Below are positions 34,551 to 46,517 of a stretch of 64,000 bases of DNA, one piece after another (the first letter of the stretch is position 1; every line of letters starts with the position of its first letter). The position numbers were made by a program, and so were the translations under genes. The DNA comes from Siphonodentalium dalli (Eukaryota; Mollusca; Scaphopoda; Gadilida; Siphonodentaliidae), in contig CP136067.1 of the NCBI GenBank assembly GCA_032622095.1, forward strand, positions 74,054,705 to 74,118,704. The letters run 5' to 3'. Under the pieces are notes generated by a model that was given only the letters and a program-made list of their open reading frames with translations, was not told where the DNA came from and did no database searches.

Positions 34551-37254
34551 AGTGTTCGGATAAAATCTAAAAATGTTTTTTTAGTTTTTGGAATTCACAA
34601 TAAATTTTAACCAGTCTGGATTTAATACACCATCGGTCAGGTATGAATTTATAAAGCCTAACTAATATTGCCATGTAATATTGCCATGTAACATGTAACT
34701 AATAACTTGGGACAGAGGAGAAATAATTCCTGCAAGTCAGCTACTGTCTACTAAACTATGTGCTCATTAAAAAAAAAATCAAGCCAATGTGTGTATTGGA
34801 TACTGAACTAACCATATTGTATATAATATTCATTGAAACAAATGAACTAAAATTATTATCTGATCTCAAATGAAGGTACCAAATCTACCCATATGTCATG
34901 CATGTGGCTAACATCTATCAGAAGGAATCGCCCCAAATTAAAAACAGACAAAATTGAGGCCAAAGTATGAATATATGTGTTTTCTAATACTAAATTTACA
35001 GTTCACCAGATCCAAATTCATATATTGCATGAATCCAGTACATTTTTCCTCCACTGGGCATTTTGTAACAGTATTACAAGTGTTACACATGTTGCAATTG
35101 TTTAGTTAGAGTATAATCCTTATTATCGGTGGATTTAGACTCCCCTTTAATAGCATATTATAAAGTGAGAACCACCCTGTTTTAATAATAGATATCAGTG
35201 ATTTTGAGTTCGGTCAGACTCATTTTGGCAGAGTTATTGCCCTTTTTCAACATAGAATCATACATCGTGGGATGCATCTTTTGTACAAGCCTGTATTCCA
35301 TCATTTACCAGTCAATTTTTTAAAACCTGTGTACTTGCAATTTTGAGTTCTATCGGACTCATTTTGCAAGAGTTATTGCCCTTTTTCGATATAAAATCGT
35401 ACATCCTGGGACGCATATTTTGTCCGAGCCTGTATACTGTCACTTTCCAGTCAATTGTTTTTAAACTTGAAGGTGTGCAAATATTTTAGTGAATATGCAC
35501 TTTGTATCATATTGGTGTAATCAAGTTATCATACAGTTTGTAGCATAAGGATCTGAAACACATAAATCCTTCAAACCTGCTACCTTCTTCGTCGGGGGGA
35601 CCATTTTGTCAGCGACCTTTTATTTATGATATTATTTTAACAATAATTTTCTTCATTTTCAAAAATAACCTTCAGGACCACTATCTACAATTTCGTTCCA
35701 TATGCTTGTCTCTATCATTATTTTTTTTATCTAATTTAAGTGTTTTATCACACTCCAAATACCACAAAATAAACCTGTGAATATCATTCTATACAATCTA
35801 CATTGTATAACTTCATAAGCTACCATTTATCTCAATCTAAATAGAATAAAAAAATTCTGCCTGAAAAGTGAACTTTGAATGAATAATAGCATGAATGATT
35901 ATATGCGATTGTTCAAGACTTTTATCAATCCCAAGAGATTGTGTCATTAACTCTTTCATCACTGAATATCATAGTTACTCATACCCCATAACCCTGAATA
36001 TCTGGCAATAATATTAAGAAAATAGTATGTGCATGCTATCTGCAATATACACCGTTATAGTAATTGGTACCTATAGTCGGATTCCTTATGTCATTTTGCA
36101 TTTTTGGTTTGTTAAAAGCGATCTGAAAACGGATTATGTATGCCTAGTAGGTGTGTTTTCGGGATTGACTTGTTTCCATTCTTGAATTTTGGCGGGTCGG
36201 CCTAAATCGAGGTCAACAACATTTAGAGAGCGTTTCGTATTTAATGAAAACGGTATATGGTGCCATCTGGCGTATGGTGATCAGTGCGATTTGAAACTTC
36301 TCCAAACTACTAGATATGACCATTACATGTATTTTTGAAAATTTTGATGTGATCGGTTCATTCTTGTTGGCTACAGTTGTGATCAAAATTTAACACTGAG
36401 CCCTATGGAGATTCTAGTACTTTGGATAGATGGCGCCATTTCGCGTATGATGATATTCGCGTACTGATATTCCTAAAAAATTCTAAGTATGAAACACAGA
36501 CGTAGTTTTAAAAGGAATGGATGTGATCAGATGATTCTTGCTGGCTACAGTTGCGATCAAAATTTAACACTTAACCCTATGGAGAATTTCGTGTTATGCT
36601 CAAACGTTGATTGTAATATCACTTATTGGCAATCGTGCGCAAATATATGAAGTTTAACACTCGTGTTTGACCCACTTTAACTATCCGTGATTTAATAGTT
36701 GCAACATATGATATAGTTATGCCTCAAGATACAGTAATTGGCAAAAGTAAGTGTCGAATGGTTTTGTAGTTTCAATAATATGCAGCCTGTTCAATCAAAT
36801 GAAAATATTCACAACAAGACTGTTCACGATGTGATTACATATTATATCATTGTTTTATTTGATACTTGTCTGTATGGTTGTCCACTGACTAGTTTTAAAA
36901 CCACATCGTTGATCATAACGGGATGTAGTGTCACAAATACACAGGTATAGATGGTAGTTGTTCGCGGTCATTAACTCAATCGTTGTCATAGGAGTCTATC
37001 CCACATGCACTGAGAGAATCTGTGTTTTCGCAGGATTTGTGCTACTGATAAACGGACATTTCGGTGCAACTGAGATCTTTACTATAGCGGTATAGGCTTT
37101 GCTTTCACGCTTCCCACGCCAGTTACATTTGACCAACTTCAGTGCAACGACTGAAACCCAACATTCAACATCAATATTCTGACCACAGTTAATCTCCACG
37201 CTTCGTGAATAGCTGTGAAAATCAAGTAAATTCGAATTTCCACTAGAGTAGAGC
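34551..37254. other. AT-rich sequence with two small duplications
   Basis: No gene is recognised. A two-copy repeat at ~35200-35465 has ATTTTGAGTT, ACTCATTTTG and GAGTTATTGCCCTTTTTC, period ~130. A second pair near 36240-36420 and 36430-36600 shares GTGATC, TTCTTG, TGGCTACAGTTG and GATCAAAATTTAACACT, period ~180. Short frames in this stretch carry no domain. Confidence 0.55.
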
Positions 37255-37263
37255 TTAATGAGT

Positions 37264-38600
37264 CTCTAAAGTTCTTGAGCGGATGGTTCTGTATCAATTA
37301 AGGAATCATCTGAATAAAAACAATCTCAATGAACCTTTTCAGTCAGCTTATCGAAAGGACCACAGTACGGAAACTGCTTTAATTCGCATCACGAACGATC
37401 TACTGTGTGCCGCAGATGATGGCCTTGTCTCCGCCATAGCATTCCTCGACCTTTCAGCGGCATTCGATACGATTTGACCATCAGATTCTCACCCAACGCT
37501 TGCCAGATACATTTGGAGTTTCTAGCACAGTCCTCTCCTGGTTCACTTCTTATCTAACTGGTCGGACGCAAATTGTGGTGATTGGTGACGCGTGTTCGAA
37601 ATCGCGATCTATTCAATACGGTGTTCCACAGGGGTCAGTTCTGGGACCCGTTTTATATTCGTCATACACACAACCTCTCGGAAGCATAATAGCTGATAAC
37701 GGTATCAGCTACCACATGTATGCTGATGATACCCAGATGTTCATTTCTTTTAAGCAGTGCGATATAGACTTAAAACTCGCACATTTGCAGTCAGGGGTGA
37801 TGCAAGTCAAACAGTGGATGGAGGTGAACAAACTTCACATCAACGAGAACAAAACTGAACTAATGTTTTGTGGAACGGATCAGCATTTAAAAGCTATCAA
37901 GGTTACCTCCCTACGCATTGGCAAGGCCGACATCAAATTCTCAGATAACGCCAACAATTTAGGAGTGATTTTAGACAAAGGACTGTCCATGAAGTCCCAT
38001 ATAAACACACTGTGCAAGTCCTTATTTCTGGAACTTCGGCGTATTTCTCATATGCGATCACATCTGTCGGTAGAATCCACGAAGACTTTGATCTCTTCAT
38101 TTGTATTTTCACGACTGGATTATTGCAATGCTCTATTCGCTGGTCTGCCACAAGATCAATTGGCAAAGCTGCAGAGAATAATTAACATTTCGGCTCGCAT
38201 TGCTCTACGAAAACATAAATTTGACCACGTCACACCTCTTCTCGCGAAACTTCACTATCTTCCAATTGAAGCTCGAATTGATTATAAATGTGCCACTTTT
38301 TGTTATAAGAAATTCTCAAATGACATCACAAAGCCTTTGCCGGTTTATATTGACTCTATTCTCCATATGTACTCTCCGCCGTGCGAATTGTGATCAGAAG
38401 ATCTAAATCTGATGGCTGTTCCTAGACATGACTCGGAAAACTACAGAAGACGATCATTTGAATATCATGCTCCCTCCGTCTGGAATGGGCTACAGGCCGA
38501 CACAAAGAAAGCCGATACCATGGACACTTTTAAAACATTACTTAAATCGGAACTTTTCGAATTCTACTATGGAAACATCGTCCCTGAGAGTGATGCCTCT
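37264..38600 (+). pseudogene. L2-type reverse transcriptase, C-terminal part
   Basis: The first frame (to 37477) has SKVLERM, FQSAYRKDHSTETAL and IAFLDLSAAFDTI. An extra T near 37474-37476 shifts the frame. The second frame (from ~37478) carries QYGVPQGSVLGPVLY, SYHMYADDTQMFISF with intact YADD, NLGVILDKGLSMKSHI, RLDYCNALFAGLPQ and KLHYLPIEARIDYKC. A TGA at ~38391-38393 interrupts it where CGA is expected, a likely CpG decay. Translation continues in the same frame through VWNGLQADTKKADTMDTFK to 38603. The endonuclease and N-terminal RT are absent because of 5' truncation. Confidence 0.88.
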
Positions 38601-38723
38601 TAGTTCTGCATATGTTTATTACGTGACCCACTTGTATATTGCATATTTGTGCGTGAACTTGTGTTGTGGCCGAGCGCTTTGGGCCTTTTGGGAAAAGCGC
38701 TATATAAATGTTCTCTATTATTA
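37264..38723 (+). mobile_element. 5'-truncated L2-type LINE
   Basis: It begins inside the RT and ends with the L2-style 3' tail (CCGAGCGCTTTGGGCC, AAAAGCGCTATATAAATG, then ATT repeats). TTAATGAGT flanks it at 37255-37263 and 38724-38732, a 9-bp target duplication, so both borders are firm. Damage is light (one frameshift, one stop), implying a fairly young insertion. Confidence 0.85.
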
Positions 38724-38732
38724 TTAATGAGT

Positions 38733-39932
38733 AAAATATGTATCAACCATAGATGCATGTTCCTGCATTCCGAGTAGGTGCTTAGTAACCGCTACTAATG
38801 AGCTATCGGGTCCGGTGGCAAAGTCTCCCGATCTTATAATGATCAGTGGCCTATGCAGAACATGGCTGCATATATAGTTTTAGACATGCATGTGCCCAAC
38901 TTTGAACAAAGCCAGCACCATGTGATTAGACACTGACTAAATTAAGGCAATACCAATAAATGATTAGTACACAATTGTGTTATTTGATTAGCAACCGTTG
39001 CTAACCTTAAATAAGACATCTGGTTCATTTTGACGACCAGGTATATCTCAAATTTCACATTTGGGTATTAACTGTATCGGTAACGCAAACGTTGAATTAC
39101 GACCCTATAAGCTATAATTGCAATTTCCAGTGAATTCCTGGTAATTTTCTAGACTAAGTTTCTCGATCTTATAATGATTAATAGCCCATGGGGCACAAAC
39201 ATGTACAGTTTCATATCTGTGTCACCATTTGAACATAACCAATACCATCTGACTATAGACACTATCTCATTTACGGGAAAATACCATGGCCGGTTCAAAG
39301 CCAAGTATATTATTGGGGGAGAACGATCCATTAAGCCTAAGTCGATGGTTTGTCACAACAGATGGAGTCATGATACATTATGAAGGATGATGGAAGGGTC
39401 CCCTTAACTATGTTCTTCGACACAGTATTGTCCCCGCACTGTGTCACTTGTATCTTACTGTGGTGTACTATATATAAGACCAAGCACATAATGCACATAT
39501 ATATCTTCTTATAAATAAATTATCTCTTAGTAAGTGTCCAGAGATGTCTTGCCTATTTATACTGACAATTTATTTTTATTCTTGTGGCAAAGTATTTTAG
39601 GGAGAGATTTGTTATGTTGACAAAGATGTTAATTTAGTATGTGAAACATGTATCCCGGGGGAGGTATCGAGTGGACGGAGAAAGTGTTTTCTTTATACTC
39701 TAATGAACATAATTTAAACTCCCAATTTGGATAAACCCGACCAGGAATTATAAAACAACCATCTATATAAGCCCAGCCTTATTTAGCAATAAACATGGAC
39801 CTGATAACATCTATTTGGCTAAACATATCATTGGCATATAGCTGAGTTGTTGTGGTTGTTACGTTGATGCTGGTCGGGTTTCTCCAAATTTAATACTAAA
39901 ACAGAATGTTCCATAAGCTACGGTGGCTGGTT
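38733..39932. other. No gene recognised
   Basis: Unremarkable AT-rich sequence. Two related stretches (CTCCCGATCTTATAATGATC near 38825 and TTCTCGATCTTATAATGATT near 39160) hint at an old ~335-bp duplication. Confidence 0.4.
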
Positions 39933-41095
39933 TAGGACATGAGAATTTGTTTTTTATTTCACGAAATACTAATTCGTGGCCACGAAATAACTAATTTGGT
40001 GGCCACAAAATACTAATTCGTGGCCAAGAAATAACTAATTCGTGGTCACGAAATACTAATTCGTGGCCACGAAATAACTGATTAACCTTTGCATATATAT
40101 CCAGATACTTTTCGGTATGGTTACACTGACTTGACGATGTTTTGGAAACAATGCGTACGATCGCAGAGTAGCTACTATAAACCCCTTATGGCGTGGGACC
40201 CGTGCTCTATGGGGGTATGGACGTCATATATAAACTGTATCCCAGAGAGAACGGGGAAACACAGGTCAGGTGGCTCCAAGACAAACTGACTATTCATTAG
40301 TTTTTACCACAAGGGATCGAATGGGAATGCCATTTCTCTCGGCATATTGGCCGATTGAAGTAAAATAAGGGGTTTTGTAGGGTGGGCCCAAAACAAGCTT
40401 ATAAATATTCACCCCTTTCAACCATACCGATCCAAAATGGTCGCCGCTCAGAATGGGTCAAAGGGGTACACATTATTTCTCGGTCACTTGACCGATATAG
40501 ATCAAATAAAGAGTGTTGTACCGTGGTTCACAAAGAAAGCTAAATTTTCACACCCTCAGCCCACTCGAGCGAAAATGATAACTGATCAGAGGGGTCCATA
40601 TATGGTACAATGCAACCCCCCCCCATTTTAGGTCGAATACAGTGTGTTGTATGGTGACCCCTGAGACAAACTAAATGTTCACCCGCTTTCACCATCCCCG
40701 ATCCAAAATGGCCACCCCAGATGCATGGGTTCAAATATGACACCTATACAATTTCTCGACCCCTTAACCGTGTGATGTGGTATAATTGGTGCTGTAGGGT
40801 GGCCCCCAAGATATACTGAATGTCGTGGGTGCCCATGTAACCCACCCCAGGACGGCGGCAACTTTGGATCGGGTTGGTGAAAGGGTGATTACTTAATTTG
40901 TTTTACGGGCCACCATGCAACACTCTTTATCTCAAATCGCCGTGGCTCATGCCAAGATGGTGGACAACTGCAACCAGATCATCTCTATCCGCTTCCATTA
41001 CAACAGTGACTGAGGATCGTATATCACAATTAGTTATTTCGTGGCCACGAATTAGTATTTCATGGCCACGCAATTAAAAAATATTCCCATGTCCT
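39933..41095. mobile_element. 1.16-kb element with inverted ends rich in GTGGCCACGAA
   Basis: The left end TAGGACATGAGAATT is mirrored by AATATTCCCATGTCCTA on the right. Next to each end are runs of the palindrome TTCGTGGCCACGAA alternating with ACTAATT: five or more at 39962-40080 and two at 41035-41072. The interior (40280-40960) is a degenerate ~160-bp repeat with GATCCAAAATGG. No convincing target duplication was found. No transposase is present. Confidence 0.65.
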
Positions 41096-42920
41096 ACAAG
41101 TTTTGACTGACACTTACATAAATATGACTTCCATATTTGTTAGCAGACAACTCCGTATTATGCGGTACTTCGTCCTGGCAATAAATATTAATTTTGTCAA
41201 TTGATGAAAAAACACCATCAATCAATTTTACAACGGCATCCTGAAACTTTAGTCTTGATAAACATTGCATTTGTATAGTAGTGGACATTATCACTGAAGC
41301 ACGTGATTGTGATGTATATGATTGATGTGAACCACATTTTTTCAACTACTGTATCTGACTATATTGCATGTTAATTTTGATAAATTACATGTAGTTACGA
41401 TAGATTACACGTAAGAGCCATGCATATATGATAGCCATTAAGTTCCACCACTGTGAACGTTTGAGTAAATTGTCAAACTCTCTATAGGATCCAACGTTAG
41501 TTTTGTTCGCAACTGTGGTACTGTACCAGCGGAGACTTATCTGACGACACCATTCTCAAAAATACATTTCAGAGTCATACTTGACATATGTGCACAATTT
41601 CAACTTGCACAATTCATGAAAAGGCTAATCGTGTTAGTTAATATCTGTATAATCAGGAAACGCTCTTTAAATTTTTAAAACCGTCCAAACAATTTGTTTC
41701 CACTAAAATGTCAGACTGGAACAAGTAGACTCTGAAAGTATTCTGCCATATTTGATACTTTTGTTAATTTCAACAAGAAACAGTCAACCAGAAGGTTAGT
41801 TATGAGGATTAATATTTGTATAATAAGCAAACGCTCTTTAAATTCTTAAAACAGTCCAAAAACCTTTTTTTTCCAATAAAATTTCAACTGGACACAGGTA
41901 AACTCTGAAAGTAGACAGGATGTTGATAAATAAACCGTTCGCATGTCGTCGTAGACAATCCGAAATGGCGCGACCGTTGTTTTCGACCAAAGGAATCTGA
42001 CTTGTGAAATCAGCGAGGGTGGGGGTAGGGGTAGCTTTTCTGCGATATCTTTACCAAAAATCGATGTATCGAAGTTTTGTTTGTGGCATATGATCAAGAT
42101 ATCCTTGTAGATTGTTTATGTTCGTTCATATGTGATATAGCTCATTTTAAGAATATACAATACCTTAATATTTGGGAAAGAAAATTGAAAATGCAGTCAT
42201 AAATGCAATTCGTCTGATGATTTTTGATAAAATTCCACATTAAGATATGTAATTAAGTAATTTGTGGTAAGATCTCCCCATGTTTTTCGATTTCCAAGAA
42301 CAAAGAAAGCCACTTACCAAACTTGCTATGCGTAATAGCATGTTTTTATTGCCAGGTGGACGGGAAAAAAATAGAGGGGTACACAAACAAAAGCCCCACA
42401 CAAACCTGTTTCCACTAAAATATCAAGCTGGAAACAGGTAGATTCTGAAAATAGACACACTGGTGGTATAGAAACTGTTCTTATATCGCTTTTAACATTC
42501 CGAAAACGCGCGACCATTTTTTGCGACATAAGGAATCTGACTACTATGGCAATCTATATATTGTCCTGTTCGGGTGATATTGAAGTATCAAATGAGATAG
42601 TTTGTGTGACTGTCAACTCATCTTGTTAAGTAATTTCAGGTAAAAATAGGTGACAACAGGTAACATTTAGGTACAGTTGCTATTTACATTATTTTTCTGC
42701 TATTGGTGGCACAATATGAGTACTACACCTCTCATATATATATTTATGATTATGTTTTACTAAATCTCTGGGGACATACAGTCCATTTGCCTGTGATTTA
42801 CTGCGCTGTAATAACAGGTGAAATACACCTGTATGCATTTAAAAGTTCACAAATACAAGCCATACCATTTGCAATTGTTTTATTCCATATTCAATTTAAT
42901 TTGGGACTTACCATAACCTT
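41096..42920. repeat. AT-rich stretch with a thrice-repeated ~130-170-bp sequence
   Basis: TTCCACTAAAATRTCA and a GGTAGATTCTGAAAATAGACA-like word recur near 41698, 41872 and 42411. The pair at 41636 and 41808 also shares AAACGCTCTTTAAAT. GCGCGACC and AAGGAATCTGACT are shared by 41967-42005 and 42510-42542. No gene is seen. Confidence 0.6.
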
Positions 42921-43220
42921 TTATATTATACATGTACTTGCAATTGCAATGGACCATTTTATGTGGTGCAAGCAAAACAGTGGTAGATTATAATCCTCAT
43001 TATCACTGTCACATTCTCCACAAGATATATTACTTTTATTACTTTCATGTTCTGAATGGCTAGAGTAATCACTTTCATCTATATCCTGAACACTATTATG
43101 AGAGACATGCTGTTTTTCTGGAGACTTGCTAACATCACACAATATATCAAATGCACAAACATAAAAACTCTCAAAGAGTTCATCCTCAGAAAACTCGTCT
43201 ACATCGCTATCACCCAACAT
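42921..43220 (-). CDS. Hypothetical acidic protein fragment, uncertain
   Basis: A 99-residue frame on the minus strand, unusually rich in D, E and S (DSDVDEFSEDELFESF near the start, CGECDSDNEDYN near 68-79). It lies outside recognised repeats. Such acidic N termini occur in many nuclear proteins and in some transposases (piggyBac type), but no diagnostic motif is present. The last ~20 residues (after NLPLF) look like run-on, so the frame may end at an unseen splice site. Confidence 0.25.
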   Translation of the reverse strand: MLGDSDVDEFSEDELFESFYVCAFDILCDVSKSPEKQHVSHNSVQDIDESDYSSHSEHESNKSNISCGECDSDNEDYNLPLFCLHHIKWSIAIASTCII

Positions 43221-43394
43221 GTTGAATAATTGTGTTTGCTTTGTATATGCCTGTTAGAATGTAATAAAACAGGTTTCTCTTGAATGTACATAAAACCAAT
43301 TACATACATTTCCTGTCTATGCTCCAGATCAAGATATACTTTAATTTCCATATGTTTGAAATAAAAAAACATTTTAAACCCAGGATTCCTGTGT

Positions 43395-43470
43395 TTGACC
43401 GCTACAGCGGGCTGCCGTGATGAAGCGTAATTTTTAATCTGCCCGCTACAGCGGGCTGCCGTGATGAAAG
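43395..43470. repeat. Two-copy 54-bp repeat with hairpin
   Basis: CCGCTACAGCGGGCTGCCGT and TGATGAA occur at ~43402 and ~43442. CCCGCTACAGCGGG is a near-perfect palindrome and can form a hairpin. Confidence 0.75.
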
Positions 43471-43554
43471 AGTTAAATATGATGATATAGTCAAAGTTGA
43501 AGCCATTGTAGTGCCATAGAACGGTCATTGGAAAAGTTGGGAAAAGCTCGGAAA

Positions 43555-43805
43555 CAACATTGGCAAAGTTTTTAAAAGTTACTTTTAATACTCATCCAAG
43601 GTTTTGGTTGTGCTCGGTTAAATTTTCCAAGGTATTCCAAGATTTCACGATTTAAAACTTTCCAATATAGCCCCAAGGATTTCCAAGGTTTTCCAATGTC
43701 TTATATCCTAGGATATCCACGGAATTCCAAGGAAGTTTCCTAATTTATCCAAGGTTTAATTCCAAGGATATTCTAGGAATTCCATGGATATCCTAGGAAA
43801 ATTTC
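43555..43805. repeat. CCAAGG-rich degenerate repeat block 2
   Basis: About a dozen TTCCAAGGT/A-type words, closing with GGATATCCTAGGAAAATTT. It is similar in style to block 1 at 30100-30325. Confidence 0.55.
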
Positions 43806-44271
43806 ACAAGGGTGCCCAGGTCTGGATATATTGCATTTCATAACATAATAATATCAAATACATGAAAAAAAATTACAATTGGTCATTGGTGGGTGGGGGA
43901 GGGGAATACACATGGGGGAACATACCCAGGGATGGTGGCAGAGTGGATACCTAGGGTGGAGATTTTGTATCAAAATTTTCAGCACACAACTTCATTCTTT
44001 CATATAAATTATATGTAGAATAAACTGTTATTGGTAGAATAATTCAGGTTTATTCTTCAGGTATTAATTTGAGATGAACGAAGAACTAAAATATTTTTTT
44101 AGCTTAATACTAAGATATCAGTCTGAAATGGTGAAATAAGCGCATAGAACTGATAGTTCTTTATCGTTCATTCTCTAATTTCAGGAGGAGAATATGAGGT
44201 CATTACTATACCCGGATTAATGAAACATGGGCTCCAAAGAGGTATGTATAGTGAATTTTCATCAGAGATTG

Positions 44272-44783
44272 TTAGCTCATTTTATAAGTCAACATTAAAC
44301 TTTTGTGGCTAGCTTTGATCGAAAAAGTCCTCTAGTTTTTATCCTGTAGACACTTTACGCATAACGCGATAACTCAAACATTTTCTATCCGATTGGAACC
44401 AAATTGTTTATATGGGATTCTCAGGCCAAAATACAGATCGAGTTCAAACATGGGTTTGATCCGAGTTATTTTTACAGTGTTATGTCCCTTTTTCAACTTA
44501 GAATTCACGCATTCTGCCATTTTTATCTGATTGGAACCAAATTTGGTATATGAATTTCACAGCCCCAAATACAGATCAAGTTCGAATATGGGTTTGATCC
44601 GATTTATTTTAAAGGAGTTATGACCCTTTTTTCGAAGAATTTTTTTTAAATGATGTTTTATAGATTGAACTCCTTGCTCAATTTAACCAAAAAAAAATGA
44701 TTATAACTTTTTTGTTAACTTAATATAATAATAAAAAAAAAATTATGAAAAAAAAAACAAAAAATTGTCATTGACACTTTCAT
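44272..44783 (+). mobile_element. Short HINE-like element with family A 3' end
   Basis: It starts TTAGCTCATTTTATAAGTC and has two ~165-bp units (GATTGGAACCAAATT and CAAGTTCGAATATGGGTTTG) related to family B. It ends with GTCATTGACACTTTCAT, the family A terminus, without the preceding AAGTTGAGCT. This supports a link between families A and B: the same end with different units. Confidence 0.55.
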
Positions 44784-45440
44784 TTGTTTGAATTTTATAG
44801 CATTAATTAGGTGTGATGTCCTGTTTTGAAAATAAGAAGACTTATTGCAATAGTTGCATGTAATATAATCATATCAATAAATTACCAACATCAAATATCC
44901 ATAGTATATGAGAGTACGTTTAATAGATATCATTCCAAGTGAAATATGTTATTAATTTAGTGATGACATATGGTTCAGAGCTCTAGGGGTAGTCAGATGA
45001 AGGTAAAGATAAACAACTGCTCACTGGCTGGCAAAGTAACGTTTATTACGTCAATGTAGCTTTATTAGGTTAGTACCACTTTTATGACGTAATTTGATAT
45101 GCAAATTGCGCAGGTAACTATAGGGACGTCAACTGGCCTTAATGACGTCATTGTGAGTTCAGAACATTTTATTGTGTATAATTCCTGATAATTCACTAAA
45201 ATAATATCTATAAATACTCAGAACAAGGTCTGCTTATCATAAATGTAAAAATGCCAACGAACTATTTCGCTCTTAGCTGCACTCCGTTTTTCCCACGTCA
45301 TGAATGCTAATTGGTTTGCTTGACCTAATAAATGTAATGGCGTCATCGAAATAACGAATGTAAAATTGAGGAAAATGACAGATTTACCTCACAAAAGGCA
45401 ACTTTTGTGCGTTTGCCTTTTGTGCGATGGATAAATAAAA
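44784..45440. other. AT-rich stretch with CRE and octamer motifs
   Basis: ATGCAAAT (POU octamer) lies at 45099-45106 and TGACGTCA (CRE) at 45143-45150, with two ACGT half-sites upstream. This would be compatible with a regulatory element, but no gene is visible nearby and such motifs occur by chance. Confidence 0.25.
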
Positions 45441-45574
45441 TATGTAGCTAATGTCGACTGTTTATATCCGCTCGGGGGATTTGGCATCTATTGGACTCGG
45501 CAGAGCCTCGCCCAATAGATGCTCAAATCCCCCTCACGGACATAAACAATTTAAGCAACAACACTAGCTACATA
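45441..45574. repeat. Foldback structure of ~134 bp
   Basis: TATGTAGCTA at 45441 is mirrored by TAGCTACATA at 45565. Inside, GTTTAT, GGGGATTTG and CATCTATTGG pair with CCAATAGATG, CAAATCCCC and ATAAAC. The tip contains ACTCGGCAGAGCCTCG. It is probably a small foldback MITE. Confidence 0.75.
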
Positions 45575-45716
45575 TTCTATATATATTAACCCTTCAGACA
45601 CATGCTTTCAATTTGATATTAAAATAATGGCTTATAGCCAATATCATTTTTCTATTCAGTAGATAAATTTACATGACTATTGTATGGCAAGCCGTTTTCA
45701 CATTTTTGATTGATTT

Positions 45717-45992
45717 AGACTTAAGTCCAATTATTTGGACTTAAGTCCAAATGAATTGGACTTAAGTCCAATTAGCGAATTGATTTGGACTTAAGTCCAA
45801 ATCAATTGGACTTAAGTCCAATTATTTGGACTTAAGTCCAATTATTGGACTTAAGTCCAAATAATTGGACTTAAGTCCAAATAATTGGACTTAAGTCCAA
45901 TAATTGGACATTTGGACTTAAGTCCAATTATTTGGACTTAAGTCCAATTATTTGGACTTAAGTCCAATTAGTGAATTGATTTGGACTTAAGT
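45717..45992. repeat. Array of 13 TTGGACTTAAGTCCAA palindromes
   Basis: A 16-bp palindrome is repeated at ~19-28-bp spacing, joined by short ATT/AAT linkers, and one further half unit (TTGGACAT) sits near 45904. The inner GACTTAAGTC is invariant in all 13 copies. Confidence 0.95.
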
Positions 45993-46203
45993 CCAATTCA
46001 TCTGGTTTGAAACGATAGTCCCCTTCTTTGTAATGGTATATTCCTGCAAGTTTTGATTGACAGTCAAACTCCGTACTAACCAGGGCATTCCTGACTCCAA
46101 GACTAAGTCCGTACGTCCCCTTTGCCACGTGGCTTGTTTTTGGCATGCCGAGATTGAAAATGTTTCGAATCCGAATTGGCATCTTAATAAATGCTAACTG
46201 CAT
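45958..46203 (-). CDS. Possible captured coding fragment in the element core
   Basis: An 81-residue frame. Residues ~8-65 (starting MPIRIRNIFNLGMPKTSHVA, later KLAGIYHYKEGDYRF) have ordinary protein-like composition, unlike the flanking palindrome translation (LDLSPNQFTNWT). A TGCATGCAG acceptor-like site lies just upstream on the minus strand. It may be a host exon carried by the transposon, or chance. No domain is recognised. Confidence 0.25.
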   Translation of the reverse strand: MQLAFIKMPIRIRNIFNLGMPKTSHVAKGTYGLSLGVRNALVSTEFDCQSKLAGIYHYKEGDYRFKPDELDLSPNQFTNWT

Positions 46204-46517
46204 GCATGAATGAAGTAAAATTAATTCACGACTTGATTCAATTGTTATTTGACAGCATGTAGTGTAGGCTACACGCAGTTTCGTTTATTGCATTTACTAA
46301 GTGTCTTATTTGTATAATTTGCTCGATTTTCAAAGTCAAAATTGTTGATAGGATCTGGTCCACATCGAGCTGATTCATTATATATGTTGAGAAAGGTAAC
46401 AATTAACAAGATCAACAAGAATTAGACCCAAATGTAAACGGCCATTTTCCCACAACTCCGCCCTATGAGCAAAACCAGACCTGCTTAATATCTGATGGGG
46501 GTGTTTCTTATACAGAT

